Origin: SR-FBR-E99 sp963732365
Lineage (GTDB): Bacteria > Bacteroidota > Bacteroidia > Bacteroidales > VadinHA17
NCBI GenBank assembly: GCA_963732365.1
Contig: CAVSZC010000005.1
Location: 620,001-684,000 of the forward strand
DNA length: 64,000 nucleotides
Reading direction: 5' to 3'
Below are positions 7,099 to 15,998 of the stretch, one piece after another. The notes under the pieces are model-generated. The model was given only the letters and a program-made list of their open reading frames with translations, did not search any database and was not told where the DNA came from. The translations under genes and the position numbers were made by a program. Each line of letters begins with the position of its first letter. Position 1 is the stretch's first letter.

Positions 7099-8568
7099 CT
7101 ATTCGCCGACTATCTTGATGAGTTTTCCTGCCTGTACCTGGTCTGTAAGCTCAAGGTTATTCAGCAGGGCCAGTTCATTCATCTTTTCTTTTTTCATGCC
7201 GTAATATGCCAATGCATCAGCCAGTGTGCCCGTACGCTGTACTTTTTTCACATGTACCCTTTGCGGTTTGACGCTGAGCCTTGCAGGATCAGTAAGTACG
7301 GAGAAGCTTTTCATCGTCGACTCTAACACAGGGATATAGTTTCTGAAGTCAGCTTCTGTCGACACTCCGTGAAACAGATACACCTGGTTGTTGTAATCAA
7401 TGTAGTAGGAGAGAAGCATAACCGTCTGCTGCTGGCTGGTCGACTGATCCTGTGATACTATCTTCGAAGCCACTGCCAGGGCCGGCATGTTGCCGACGGT
7501 GGTCTGTTTCGATTCCAGGACTGTCAGGCCAAGCTGATCGGCTGCATTCTGTGCTGCCTCATTAAGCGTCTTCTGGGCAGAGAGTGTGAATACAACTATT
7601 GCCTTTCCGTCTGAGGGAGCCATATTAACCTGGGTTGGAAGATTTTCCATTGCCCAGCCTGCCGGTATTGTGAATTTGAACCTGAGCTCAGGATGATAGA
7701 ATACCCCTCCGTCAGCAAATCCCTGGCGCGGATCCTCGCCGTAGACAATACCGTCGATCATCTGAAGGTAATTGTCTGCGTTGACCTTGAATATTGTATT
7801 GTTAAGTTTCTGCTGCCATTCCGTTGCCTGCTGGTTAACCGAGTTATACCTGTCGCCCGGATCGGGATGGGTCGAAAGGAATGTCGGCACCCCTCCCTGC
7901 GTTGCTTCCATATTCATTTTCTGGAGCACCTGGAAGAAGTCAGCCATTTTGTGTGCATCGTAACCTATTTTTGAAGAGTATTCCACTCCGAGCCTGTCAG
8001 CTTCTCGTTCATTGTCTCGGCTGAAGCTCAGGAACAGCAGCTGCATGCCCTGCATGGCATATTCGGCATACTGGGCAAGCTGCTCCGAAGCGATCATTCC
8101 ACCAATAAGAAGGAGGGTCCCGAGCTGTTGCTTACTCTGCTGGCTTACGGAGTGACGGGCTGTGATATGCCCCATTTCATGTCCCAGAATGCCAATGAGC
8201 TCTGCCTCATTGTTCAGCTGTGCCAGAATGCCCCTGGTGAGATAGATGTATCCGCCCGGTACGGCAAATGCATTCACCACCGGTGAATCAAGTATCTTGA
8301 CATGGTACTGGAGACCGGGGCGATGTGAGATCTTTCCCATCTCATCCCCGCTGGTCTGCAGGACCCTGAGCAGGTTGTCATTCCTGTATTCGCCGAAGGT
8401 GGCTAAGACCTGCGGATCATACTGAAGGCCCATTGCAACCTCCTGCTCCTCTGTCACAAACATCAGCTGTTTCTTTCCTGTCACCGGGTTGACGGCACAT
8501 GACCAGATCAAAGCAACAGCCGCTGCAATCAGAGATACCGTAATAATGTACTTGATCTTTTTCATCAT
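7099..8568 (-). CDS. M48-family zinc metalloprotease, lipoprotein with C-terminal LysM-like segment
   Basis: Periplasmic or membrane-anchored Zn protease of the YggG/BepA type. From the chosen start the signal peptide ends in a lipobox with Cys24 (LIWSC). The zinc motif HEMGH lies at residues 130-134, with the third ligand in NEREADRLG. A conserved SRDNEREAD context and the STHPDPGDRYN motif are typical of M48. The C-terminus (PQRVHVKKVQRTGTLADALA) resembles a peptidoglycan- or membrane-targeting tail. Upstream ATGs exist to 8619, but these overlap the GH53 gene; the adjacent ATGs at 8568 and 8565 precede a standard lipoprotein signal. It follows the GH53 gene after 16 bases and is probably co-transcribed. 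Confidence 0.9.
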   Translation of the reverse strand: MMKKIKYIITVSLIAAAVALIWSCAVNPVTGKKQLMFVTEEQEVAMGLQYDPQVLATFGEYRNDNLLRVLQTSGDEMGKISHRPGLQYHVKILDSPVVNAFAVPGGYIYLTRGILAQLNNEAELIGILGHEMGHITARHSVSQQSKQQLGTLLLIGGMIASEQLAQYAEYAMQGMQLLFLSFSRDNEREADRLGVEYSSKIGYDAHKMADFFQVLQKMNMEATQGGVPTFLSTHPDPGDRYNSVNQQATEWQQKLNNTIFKVNADNYLQMIDGIVYGEDPRQGFADGGVFYHPELRFKFTIPAGWAMENLPTQVNMAPSDGKAIVVFTLSAQKTLNEAAQNAADQLGLTVLESKQTTVGNMPALAVASKIVSQDQSTSQQQTVMLLSYYIDYNNQVYLFHGVSTEADFRNYIPVLESTMKSFSVLTDPARLSVKPQRVHVKKVQRTGTLADALAYYGMKKEKMNELALLNNLELTDQVQAGKLIKIVGE

Positions 8569-8584
8569 AATAACCTTTAAACTG

Positions 8585-10027
8585 TTATTTTGAATTCTTC
8601 CTGTAATACCTGTCTGCAATATCTTTGTATATGAACAGATAATTGTTTGCCACGCCCTCTCTTCCGAACATTGCCCTGAGAGGTTCCCAGTTGCAGGTCC
8701 CTTTCCCCATGTCGTCAGGAAGGCTGAACACTATCTCATGAAGTTCCTCAACGTACTGTGAGTATTCAACAACATTAACCGGCTTGTTATATCTGCTTAC
8801 GAGGTCTGAAAGGTTCCCCTGAAGATCATCAAGGGACCCGTGCCACCTTGGATAATATGATAATCCTATAATGTCGAAGTTTACTCCGCGTGCAATCATG
8901 TTATCAAGCCAGAACACCGACTCGGCATTCTGGCCACCAAGGGCAATATGCATCATAATGATGATATCCGGATTGACCTCATTCACTGCTTCCACGCCGG
9001 CCTTCAGCAGCTCTGAAAGCTGATCGGGATTTGATATATGCCCGTCGGGCCAAAGCATGCCATGGTTGATCTCGTTACCTATCTGTACCATTTCAGGAAG
9101 AGTACCCTGTTTCTCAAGTTCAAGGAGGACCTCTTTAGTATATTGTCTGACCTTTTCCCTGAGCTGTCCGAATTCAAGATGCTGCCATGCAAGAGGCTTG
9201 TTTTGTTGCTGGGGGTCAGCCCAGTAGTCGCTATAATGGAAGTTCAGCAGGATTTGCATACCAGCCTCTTTTGCCCTGAGGGCCATCTGTTTGGTATATT
9301 CCAGGCCACAGAACCCCTTTCCGGGTGAATATCCCTTTTCATTTTCAGGGTTCACGAATATCCTCAGGCGGATGCAATTCAGTCCATTATCAGCCAGCGC
9401 TTTGATGGCATCTGTTTCCTGTCCGTTAACGGTAAACCTGGCGCCTCGCTCTTCAAACTGCGGAAGAAAAGATATGTCAGCCCCGAGCATGCGGCTGATC
9501 TGCTTCCCGGTCTTCCTGATCTGTGATTTTTCCGGCTTGAACTGCTGAAAACCGGGATCGATGGTATGTATCTCATGTGACGATGGCTGGAGGCTGTCAG
9601 CCTTTACCTCAAGCTTTATTTTGTCGGGGGTTGTTCCCGCCCTGAAGTTAAAAGTGAAGGTCCCTTCCGAGAGGGTGGCCTGCCAGTATCCCAAGGTGTC
9701 TCCCTCAGAGACATATGCTGGCGGCGGCCCCTCATTCGCTGCTGCTACCGAAGCATCACCGTCAATATAAATTCGTATGGGTGTGGAGACATTTCTGATC
9801 TCTTTTCCGGCACTGTCTGTCACGGCAACCCTTATGCGTGCCTCATCCTTGCCGTCTGCCAGCATGGTTGTCCGGTAGGCGCTCAGCCCGACAGAAACAG
9901 GAATACCTGTTTCGACACTATAAGCAGAAGACCAGACCTTTGCAGATGCCGGATCCTTTCTTTCAGAGGAACACTGATTGAATATTAAAAGCGCAATGGC
10001 GACTGGCACAACTGATCTCATAATCAA
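8585..10027 (-). CDS. GH53 arabinogalactan endo-beta-1,4-galactanase, lipoprotein
   Basis: Secreted glycoside hydrolase that cleaves beta-1,4-galactan in plant pectin side chains. A lipoprotein signal ends at Cys19 (IFNQCS). Residues about 35-150 form an Ig-like/invasin-type domain (VGLSAYRTTMLADGKDEARI). The catalytic TIM barrel begins near residue 180 (LGADISFLPQFEERG, diagnostic of GH53) and includes the acid/base in QIGNEINHG and the nucleophile in NVVEYS. The length of 480 residues is accounted for by the extra N-terminal domain. It is the only obvious polysaccharide-degrading enzyme nearby and no SusC/SusD pair is present, so it is not in a standard polysaccharide-utilisation locus. Confidence 0.92.
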   Translation of the reverse strand: MIMRSVVPVAIALLIFNQCSSERKDPASAKVWSSAYSVETGIPVSVGLSAYRTTMLADGKDEARIRVAVTDSAGKEIRNVSTPIRIYIDGDASVAAANEGPPPAYVSEGDTLGYWQATLSEGTFTFNFRAGTTPDKIKLEVKADSLQPSSHEIHTIDPGFQQFKPEKSQIRKTGKQISRMLGADISFLPQFEERGARFTVNGQETDAIKALADNGLNCIRLRIFVNPENEKGYSPGKGFCGLEYTKQMALRAKEAGMQILLNFHYSDYWADPQQQNKPLAWQHLEFGQLREKVRQYTKEVLLELEKQGTLPEMVQIGNEINHGMLWPDGHISNPDQLSELLKAGVEAVNEVNPDIIIMMHIALGGQNAESVFWLDNMIARGVNFDIIGLSYYPRWHGSLDDLQGNLSDLVSRYNKPVNVVEYSQYVEELHEIVFSLPDDMGKGTCNWEPLRAMFGREGVANNYLFIYKDIADRYYRKNSK

Positions 10028-10178
10028 TAGATTAAAAAAATTTGTTTAATCAGGTATATTTAACTCAAAGTTAATAAAATGGCAGCCTCTTTCGCCAAGT
10101 TTATTCACATTTTGTCATTCCATGAGATTGCTCCTGCTGAGCGAGTGGGCATACCGGAAAAGGTGCAAGAATCCAAAA

Positions 10179-10211
10179 AAAAGAGGGTGCCCTTTTGAGA
10201 CACCCTCTTTT
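10179..10211 (-). terminator. terminator of the DUF4382 gene
   Basis: An 11-bp stem, AAAAGAGGGTG with its complement, and an 11-base loop lie 17 bases downstream of the DUF4382 stop codon on the minus strand. About 40 bases here nearly match the right half of the hairpin at 6621-6703. Confidence 0.75.
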
Positions 10212-10228
10212 GCAGATGGTTGCGTGAT

Positions 10229-11062
10229 TTATTTTTTGGTGAGGATAAAATCTCTTACAGTTTTGCTGCCTGCCAGTACACTTATATTTTCGTATTTAAC
10301 AGTGTCATATCCCTCTTTTGTTGCGAAGATCGAATATGTCCCTGCAGGCACGCCGATGATTGCATAGTAGCCCATTGTGTCAGCGAAGGCTGTTGCCACA
10401 GTGGTATCGCGTGTTATCCATACCTTGGCTTCCTTGACCTTAACTTTGGCTGTGTCTTTGACCATGCCCTCAATTCTGCCTGCAGTGGTCATATTGGCTG
10501 CCCTGATGACAGGCTTGAAGATGAAGCCGTTATTATGATCCATGTTTCCTCTCAGGACAAAAGACCTTGAAAGATCCACATCGAGAAGAAGTTCTTCGGT
10601 CAGACCGCCGGAGACATTAAGTGCAGGTGAAATGAAGATTTTAATGCCGGTCTGCTCACCGCTTGGTACTTTTACCTTATAAGGATCTTCAATATCCTTT
10701 AGCTTTAGTCCAGCCTCCATAACATAAAGCCTCACCAGATCATATTCACCGTCCTCGATCTCCATGTCTATCAGAGTTTCGGTAAGACCGTTCCTGAGAT
10801 CAATCAGGTCTATGGTAACAGTATCATCAGAAAGAACCATGAAAGGATTGCCGTCGGGGACGCCGTCACCTGTTCTCCTGATCTCGACTTTTGTTATGGT
10901 TACGGTCGCAGACTCAATATAGCTGATGTCAAACGGATCATCGGTTATCTTAATCACAAGCCGGCTTTTACCGTCGGCCTGGTCATTATTGAACATCTCG
11001 TTGCAACCGCTCAGCATCACCACAAATGCTGCGGCTAAAATTGTAAAGAGGATTTTTTTCAT
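10229..11062 (-). CDS. DUF4382 lipoprotein with C-terminal carboxypeptidase-like domain
   Basis: A surface or periplasmic lipoprotein of 277 residues. The signal peptide ends in LSGC with the lipid-modified Cys20. Residues about 33-185 form a DUF4382 domain (SRLVIKITDDPFDISYIESATVTITKVEI, then LIDLRNG and the LRLYV-type strand). Residues about 195-275 are a carboxypeptidase-regulatory-like sandwich (GRIEGMVKD, TMGYYAIIGVPAGTYSIFATKEGYDTV). The function of DUF4382 is unknown; the architecture suggests a structural or adhesion role. It is monocistronic with its own terminator. Confidence 0.85.
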   Translation of the reverse strand: MKKILFTILAAAFVVMLSGCNEMFNNDQADGKSRLVIKITDDPFDISYIESATVTITKVEIRRTGDGVPDGNPFMVLSDDTVTIDLIDLRNGLTETLIDMEIEDGEYDLVRLYVMEAGLKLKDIEDPYKVKVPSGEQTGIKIFISPALNVSGGLTEELLLDVDLSRSFVLRGNMDHNNGFIFKPVIRAANMTTAGRIEGMVKDTAKVKVKEAKVWITRDTTVATAFADTMGYYAIIGVPAGTYSIFATKEGYDTVKYENISVLAGSKTVRDFILTKK

Positions 11063-11147
11063 TTTATTATCTTTTTAAGTTTGTCATAATAAGGCTTGCA
11101 AGTAATGAATTGTATATGAAGATTTGATGAAATTCATTTTAAACTCT

Positions 11148-11155
11148 GATCTTTG
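11148..11155 (+). promoter_or_regulatory. candidate -7 box of the acylphosphatase gene
   Basis: GATCTTTG matches seven of eight positions of TAnnTTTG, with a TTG at 11123-11125 about 22 bases upstream as a possible -33 element. It lies about 20 bases before the start codon. Confidence 0.35.
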
Positions 11156-11175
11156 AATCACTATTATGTAAGGCC

Positions 11176-11454
11176 ATGGAAGGGAAAGTTCTTTACAGGA
11201 TCCATGTCACAGGCAGAGTCCAGGGTGTTGGATTCAGGTGGAGCGCTGTATATGAAGCAAGGAAGCTGGGCATTTGCGGATATGTCAAAAACCTGCCTGA
11301 CGGAAGCGTCTCTATTGAAGCGGAAGGCAGCCAGGAACAACTGGATGATTTTATAAGGTGGTGCAGCAAAGGACCCGGCATGGGATTCGTCAGCGATGTA
11401 TCCGTTGAAACCAGGCCACCTGTCAACTACAGGGATTTCAGGATTGAACACTGA
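11176..11454 (+). CDS. acyP: acylphosphatase
   Basis: A small cytosolic enzyme of 92 residues that hydrolyses acyl phosphates. The signature GRVQGVGFRW (residues 13-22) contains the catalytic R21, and GYVKNLPDGSV contains the catalytic N39. The complete alpha/beta sandwich pattern is present through YRDFRIEH. Two longer frames overlap on either strand but lack family similarity. It is followed by a DUF302 gene on the same strand after 76 bases. Confidence 0.95.
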   Translation: MEGKVLYRIHVTGRVQGVGFRWSAVYEARKLGICGYVKNLPDGSVSIEAEGSQEQLDDFIRWCSKGPGMGFVSDVSVETRPPVNYRDFRIEH

Positions 11455-11530
11455 CACACATTGAAGTGTTGTGAGATAACTCCGACAACATTATTTTGAA
11501 AGTGATATTGAAATACTAATAATTAAGGAT

Positions 11531-11920
11531 ATGGAATACTATTTCAGCAAAACAGTTAGCGGATCATTTGAAGAGGCTATTAACAAAGTAACGGTGGCTC
11601 TGGAAAACGAGGGCTTTGGAATAATTACCAGGATAGTCATGCATGAGAAGATTAAGGAGAAACTGGGTATTGATTTCAAGAAATATGTTATTCTCGGGGC
11701 ATGTAATCCGCCTCTTGCTTATAAAGCTTTGCTTGCTGAAGACAAGATCGGCACGATGCTTCCTTGCAATGTACTTGTTATTGAACAGGGGCCTGGTATG
11801 GTTGAGGTGGCAGCCGTTAATCCGGTAGCTTCGATGTCAGCCATCACCAATCCTTCTCTTGGCGGAGTTGCCAGCGATGTTACCGGCAGGCTTAAAAGGG
11901 TGATTGAAAGTATAGTTTAG
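11531..11920 (+). CDS. DUF302 domain protein
   Basis: A 129-residue cytosolic protein that consists almost entirely of a DUF302 domain. Characteristic features are the N-terminal SGSFEEAINKVTVALENEGFGI, the central DFKKYVILGACNPPLAYKAL segment, and LPCNVLVIEQGPGMVEVAAVNP. The family is widespread and its biochemical role is not established. It has no signal peptide. No regulatory element was recognised upstream. Confidence 0.9.
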   Translation: MEYYFSKTVSGSFEEAINKVTVALENEGFGIITRIVMHEKIKEKLGIDFKKYVILGACNPPLAYKALLAEDKIGTMLPCNVLVIEQGPGMVEVAAVNPVASMSAITNPSLGGVASDVTGRLKRVIESIV

Positions 11921-11989
11921 CTTTTCCATACTTTTACTTCACGAAAGTCACGTCATGAGGCAAAATGGCTAGCCTGGAACTGCCTGAAC

Positions 11990-13423
11990 TCATTCGTTCT
12001 GGCTGACAGGATATTTTTCCCTGTAGATTCCTCTGTTATAATTGGTACTGATCAACTCCAGCTTCTCTAATTCTTTCTGATCGAGATATTTAAGGTGTTT
12101 ATTCAATATAATGATTCTTAAAGGCTCATTCCTGTCGAGTTTGTCTGCCAGTTCATCTGCAGAGAGAGAGATAACCTTTCCTCTGCTGTAGAACTGGCTC
12201 GAATAACTCTTTTTCCTGAAGTAGTAAATCCCGGTTTTCTGAATATCAGGCTGACTAAAAATCAAATACTTATCCGTATTGCTCCAATGCTGAAGATTTT
12301 TTCCGGTAAGTCCTGCACAGAATACAACAAGGCAGGTGAAAGGCAGAAGAAGACTTATGTATACCAGTGTCCTTTTCTTTTTTATTTCATTCCACCAGTA
12401 GATAACGAGCAGTGCCACCGGCATCATAACGGGCAAGACATAAGTATGTATCAGGCTCTCTGATACGGTAAAGAAGGCGGGTGTCCAGACAAGCCACAGA
12501 AGGAGGAATATTACCCATCTGTTCTTTAAGAGGCCGGTTCTGTTTTTCCAGGCTTTATGGATAAGGGTAATTATCCACGGTAATGTGCCTGCGACAAGGA
12601 AAAGCCAGATGATCCCCAGGGGTTGCTGTTTTGGGAATCCATACATGTCTCCTTTCCAGGATGAATCAAAGAATCGTTTAAAGTGTTCACCAATAATGAA
12701 ATAATTCAGAAAACCCGGTGATTTTATTTCTGCCAGATAGTACCAGGGAAGGGCAATAAGAGCAACGATAAGCATCCCCGCCAGCCAGGGGAATGCTTTA
12801 AAGACCCTGAGATAACCTTTGTAAATAATGATCCAGGCCAGAAGAGGGGGAGCGGTCAGAATCAGGACTATCGGTCCTTTCGCCAGCAGACCCAGGCCGA
12901 TACCGATGAAGAAAAGCCACTTCCACCAGTTTTTTCCCTCTTCATTTACGGTATTCCAGAATGAGAGCATGATAAGTGCTACAGATAATGAAAGAGTTAC
13001 ATCAGTTGAGACTACCCCCATGTGCAGAAAAAACTCAGGCAGGGTAATAATAAGGAAGCCGCCCAGGAAGACTGGAAGGTCTCCCTTTCTGGCAAATCTG
13101 TTTACCATGAAAACCATGATCAAACTTAAAAGCAACGAAGGCAACCTGACCGCGAATTCATTTACCCCAAAGATACTGATGCTAAGTGCAGACAACCAAA
13201 CGGATAAAACAGGTTTAGCCCAGAATGGGACATTATAATCTATCTGCGGTGTAATCCAGTTACCCGTCTCAACCATCAGGCGGGCTATTTCGGCGTATCT
13301 GGCCTCAGTAGTGTCCATCAAAGGGATGAACGTGTTAAGGACTAACCGCAGAATAATGATGGCAATTGAGGCCCACAGGTAGAAGTTGCGATGGTCAGGA
13401 ATACTCTTCAGGCTTAGTTTCAT
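11990..13423 (-). CDS. ArnT/PMT-like glycosyltransferase (GT39/GT83 superfamily), integral membrane
   Basis: A polytopic membrane protein of 477 residues with about ten to eleven hydrophobic segments. The N-terminal loop contains DTTEARYAEIARLM, corresponding to the acidic catalytic motif of ArnT-type transferases, followed by NWITPQIDYNVPFWAKP. Such enzymes transfer a sugar from a polyprenyl-phosphate carrier to lipid A, lipid or protein. Its ATG overlaps the stop of the GT2 gene by four bases. The pairing of a GT2 (polyprenyl-phosphate sugar synthase-like) with an ArnT-like enzyme is the classical two-step module. The acceptor is unknown. Confidence 0.87.
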   Translation of the reverse strand: MKLSLKSIPDHRNFYLWASIAIIILRLVLNTFIPLMDTTEARYAEIARLMVETGNWITPQIDYNVPFWAKPVLSVWLSALSISIFGVNEFAVRLPSLLLSLIMVFMVNRFARKGDLPVFLGGFLIITLPEFFLHMGVVSTDVTLSLSVALIMLSFWNTVNEEGKNWWKWLFFIGIGLGLLAKGPIVLILTAPPLLAWIIIYKGYLRVFKAFPWLAGMLIVALIALPWYYLAEIKSPGFLNYFIIGEHFKRFFDSSWKGDMYGFPKQQPLGIIWLFLVAGTLPWIITLIHKAWKNRTGLLKNRWVIFLLLWLVWTPAFFTVSESLIHTYVLPVMMPVALLVIYWWNEIKKKRTLVYISLLLPFTCLVVFCAGLTGKNLQHWSNTDKYLIFSQPDIQKTGIYYFRKKSYSSQFYSRGKVISLSADELADKLDRNEPLRIIILNKHLKYLDQKELEKLELISTNYNRGIYREKYPVSQNE

Positions 13424-14154
13424 CTGTATCTTTTCTTAATCAGCAACAGATCAATCCATATTTTGAAGAAATAGCTGAACCTGACTTTAGAGTCAGCAGT
13501 ATCTATCCATCTCTTCAATGGGATTTCCATGCAAATATGTTGCATTTTATCTGTTCCGTGTAATCTAATTATTCTGTGAAAGATCTCAACATCAAACAAC
13601 CACCTTGAGATGAACTGCTCGCGGAAAACTTTCTCTGCAAGTTCTGCTTTAAAAATCTTACAGCCGCACTGAGTGTCATAAACATGAATTTTCAACTGTG
13701 CTGAAATAACTGTCGCAAGGATCCTTCCAACCAGGTGACGGTAAAACTTTCTGGTAATGTTGTTGTCAATTTTCAATATCCTGGAGCCAAAGGCGAAAAC
13801 AATTTTGTTGTTTACATTTTGGCTAATTGAGTAACACTCCTCAAGTGAAGTGGAGCCATCCGCATCAAGATATGCAATACTGTCAGTGCTCAGTTTTTTC
13901 TTACCGCACAGCATGACTCCCTCCCTGATAGCTTCAGCCTTCCCCTTGTTCTTTTCCAGGTTGTGTATCAACACTCTCTCCGGGTCTATGCTTCTTATTT
14001 CATCTAAAACCTCAGCAGTCTTATCTGTTGAGCCGTCATTTGAAAAAACAATCATTACTGAAGGATGCTCTTTCAGAAAGGCAACGAACTTGCTGATTGT
14101 TATCCTTTCTGCCTCATTGAAGCAGGGGATAATAATTACCAAAGGGACATTCAT
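13420..14154 (-). CDS. GT2 family glycosyltransferase (dolichyl/polyprenyl-phosphate sugar synthase-like)
   Basis: A soluble GT-A fold enzyme of 244 residues. The N-terminus PLVIIIPCFNEAERI is the nucleotide-binding start, FSNDGSTDKTAEVL follows, and the DxD motif is in AYLDADGSTS. The sequence GCKIFKAELAEKVF is typical of DPM1/AglD-like members that put a sugar on polyprenyl phosphate. The gene overlaps the downstream membrane transferase and lies 41 bases after the radical SAM gene. It probably supplies the lipid-linked donor for the ArnT-like protein. Confidence 0.9.
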   Translation of the reverse strand: MNVPLVIIIPCFNEAERITISKFVAFLKEHPSVMIVFSNDGSTDKTAEVLDEIRSIDPERVLIHNLEKNKGKAEAIREGVMLCGKKKLSTDSIAYLDADGSTSLEECYSISQNVNNKIVFAFGSRILKIDNNITRKFYRHLVGRILATVISAQLKIHVYDTQCGCKIFKAELAEKVFREQFISRWLFDVEIFHRIIRLHGTDKMQHICMEIPLKRWIDTADSKVRFSYFFKIWIDLLLIKKRYR

Positions 14155-14195
14155 TTTAACAGAAATATAGATCTAAGCTAACTATTTTTTCCCCT

Positions 14196-15749
14196 TTATC
14201 CTGAGTGCATGCATTCTTTTACTTCCCCGCACCAGTAATCATGATGTCTGCCGATATCTGACCGTAGCTTGTCAAGGTATTCCTTTCCATAATTCAGATA
14301 CTCTTCGGTTTCAAAGTTACTGAAAAGTTCACCGAGCGAGTCAAACAGGAAGTTGTTACTGTCTGCAACTGTTTTTCTGAACCTCTGCTTCCTCTTTTCC
14401 ATGCCCGGGTCAGAGGTGCCGCAATGATCGTGAACCAGAAAGTAGTTTCTAACCCACTTTGAAATATTGGCAAGACCGTGTGCATTTATGATCCAGTGGC
14501 CGAAACACATCATGACTGCGGAGTACAGATCGTTCAGCGATGGAATGTTGAAATCATAGTCAAGGTACCCCGGACTTTCTTTCAGCCGCCCCTGTTCGCG
14601 CAGTTCTTTCTCAACACGTGTGTCAAAGTTGGGCATTAACTTGAGAAAGGTGAGCGGTGTGTAGCCGTCAGCGCAGATCTTTCTCAGGAAGTCAAGATTA
14701 ATACTCAGTGATTCGTAGGTGGTGTCAGGCTGAAACAGCATGAAACCGTAGTCAAAGCCTATGCCCAGCCCTTTGAGTGTATCAATTCCGGCGAGGCTTT
14801 CTTTGACGGTCAGTTTCTTGTTCAGTCTTTTTAATCCCGTGTCTGAGCCATCTTCCAGTCCTATGAACACAAGAAACAGCCCGCACTGTTTCAGCACGGC
14901 GAATAATTCAGAATCAATTTCATCGGGTCTGCAGTTTATCTTCCAGAGGATTTTCCTATGCAATTCTCTTGTCTGCAGTTCGTTGCAGAATGACATTATC
15001 CATTCATTGCCTCCTGCAGATCTCACCGGAAAATCGTCATCCTGGAACAGGAAAACAGTGCATCCCCTTTCATGATACATTTGTTCTATTTCGGAGACTA
15101 CCATCCCTGGTCTCCTGATGCGTTTCTGCGGTCCGCCCGGGGTCATATAGAACTGCCTCGTGTTGCAGAATGAACAATCATAATTACATCCCCGGCCAGC
15201 AAGGATTGTGGCAAATTTCCTGCCTGCAACGTAGTTCATCGGAGCCCTTCTTGACGGGAAGGGGTAGCTGTCAAGATCTTTCACGAGCGGGCGAAGGGGT
15301 GTCTTAACTACCTCTCCGCCTTCCCTGTATGCCAGACTTTGCACGTGCTTCCAGTCACTTCCGTCATTCAGGCTCCTTACTAGTTCCAGGAAGGTATCTT
15401 CACCCTCGAACCTGACTATCGAATCGAGCTCCGGAATAAGATTGAAAAGCTCATCAGGGTGAAGACTGGCATAATAACCCCCGGCTGTAAAGTGGCATGT
15501 AATGCCTCCTTTCCTCAGAACCCGCGCCAGGCCTGCAAACTCACTGATGTGGTTGTCGAAAATCACCGAAAAGCCTACTGTCAGCGGATAGTGTCTTCTG
15601 AGATTGAAAAGGATCGCTTCACTGTCATAACGGAAGTCTATCATCCTGCTTTCAAATCCCTGAGCGTTCAATACTGATGACAAGTATCCTGCTCCGAGGT
15701 GATCATATTCCCCGAAGGCAATTAAAATAACGGGATTGGTCTGAGGCAT
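14196..15749 (-). CDS. B12-binding-domain-type radical SAM protein
   Basis: A 517-residue radical SAM enzyme with an N-terminal cobalamin-binding-like Rossmann region (residues about 1-140; LGAGYLSSVLNAQGFES) and the 4Fe-4S motif C188-x3-C192-x2-C195 in GRGCNYDCSFCN. FLFQDDDFPV and FIGLEDGSDTGLKRLNKK are typical of BchE-like members. No DxHxxG base-off motif was found, so cobalamin use is uncertain. It begins inside the stop codon of the 72-residue gene (TAATG), implying coupled translation, and precedes the glycosyltransferase pair. Many relatives are methyltransferases or modify lipids or peptides; the substrate here is unknown. Confidence 0.88.
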   Translation of the reverse strand: MPQTNPVILIAFGEYDHLGAGYLSSVLNAQGFESRMIDFRYDSEAILFNLRRHYPLTVGFSVIFDNHISEFAGLARVLRKGGITCHFTAGGYYASLHPDELFNLIPELDSIVRFEGEDTFLELVRSLNDGSDWKHVQSLAYREGGEVVKTPLRPLVKDLDSYPFPSRRAPMNYVAGRKFATILAGRGCNYDCSFCNTRQFYMTPGGPQKRIRRPGMVVSEIEQMYHERGCTVFLFQDDDFPVRSAGGNEWIMSFCNELQTRELHRKILWKINCRPDEIDSELFAVLKQCGLFLVFIGLEDGSDTGLKRLNKKLTVKESLAGIDTLKGLGIGFDYGFMLFQPDTTYESLSINLDFLRKICADGYTPLTFLKLMPNFDTRVEKELREQGRLKESPGYLDYDFNIPSLNDLYSAVMMCFGHWIINAHGLANISKWVRNYFLVHDHCGTSDPGMEKRKQRFRKTVADSNNFLFDSLGELFSNFETEEYLNYGKEYLDKLRSDIGRHHDYWCGEVKECMHSG

Positions 15750-15967
15750 TAAACTTTACTCTCGAGTCTGGTGAGAAGCCCGAGATATTCATTGTAAAGC
15801 GCTACTTCCGACTCTGCGATATTCTTAAGGTGAGTTATGTAACTGATAGTCCCCTCTCTTATCTGGGCGGGGGTAAGTCCCGACATTGAAAGCATGTACC
15901 ATGCTTCCATCGGGAACTTGGGAGGGATCGGCAATCTGCCTGTTACTGCTTCTTCATTTAGGCTCAT
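15749..15967 (-). CDS. 72-residue protein coupled to radical SAM gene
   Basis: A short soluble protein, beginning MSLNEEAVTGRLPIPPKFPM and ending LLTRLESKV, with no signal peptide and no cysteine. Its middle is predicted helical. I do not recognise the family. Its stop overlaps the start of the radical SAM gene by one base, and it lies 31 bases after the TIR gene stop. Such coupling is seen for small partner proteins and for peptide substrates of radical SAM enzymes; both are possible and neither is shown. Confidence 0.7.
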   Translation of the reverse strand: MSLNEEAVTGRLPIPPKFPMEAWYMLSMSGLTPAQIREGTISYITHLKNIAESEVALYNEYLGLLTRLESKV

Positions 15968-15998
15968 GACTTTTAATTTTTAGTTCGACTAATAAAAC

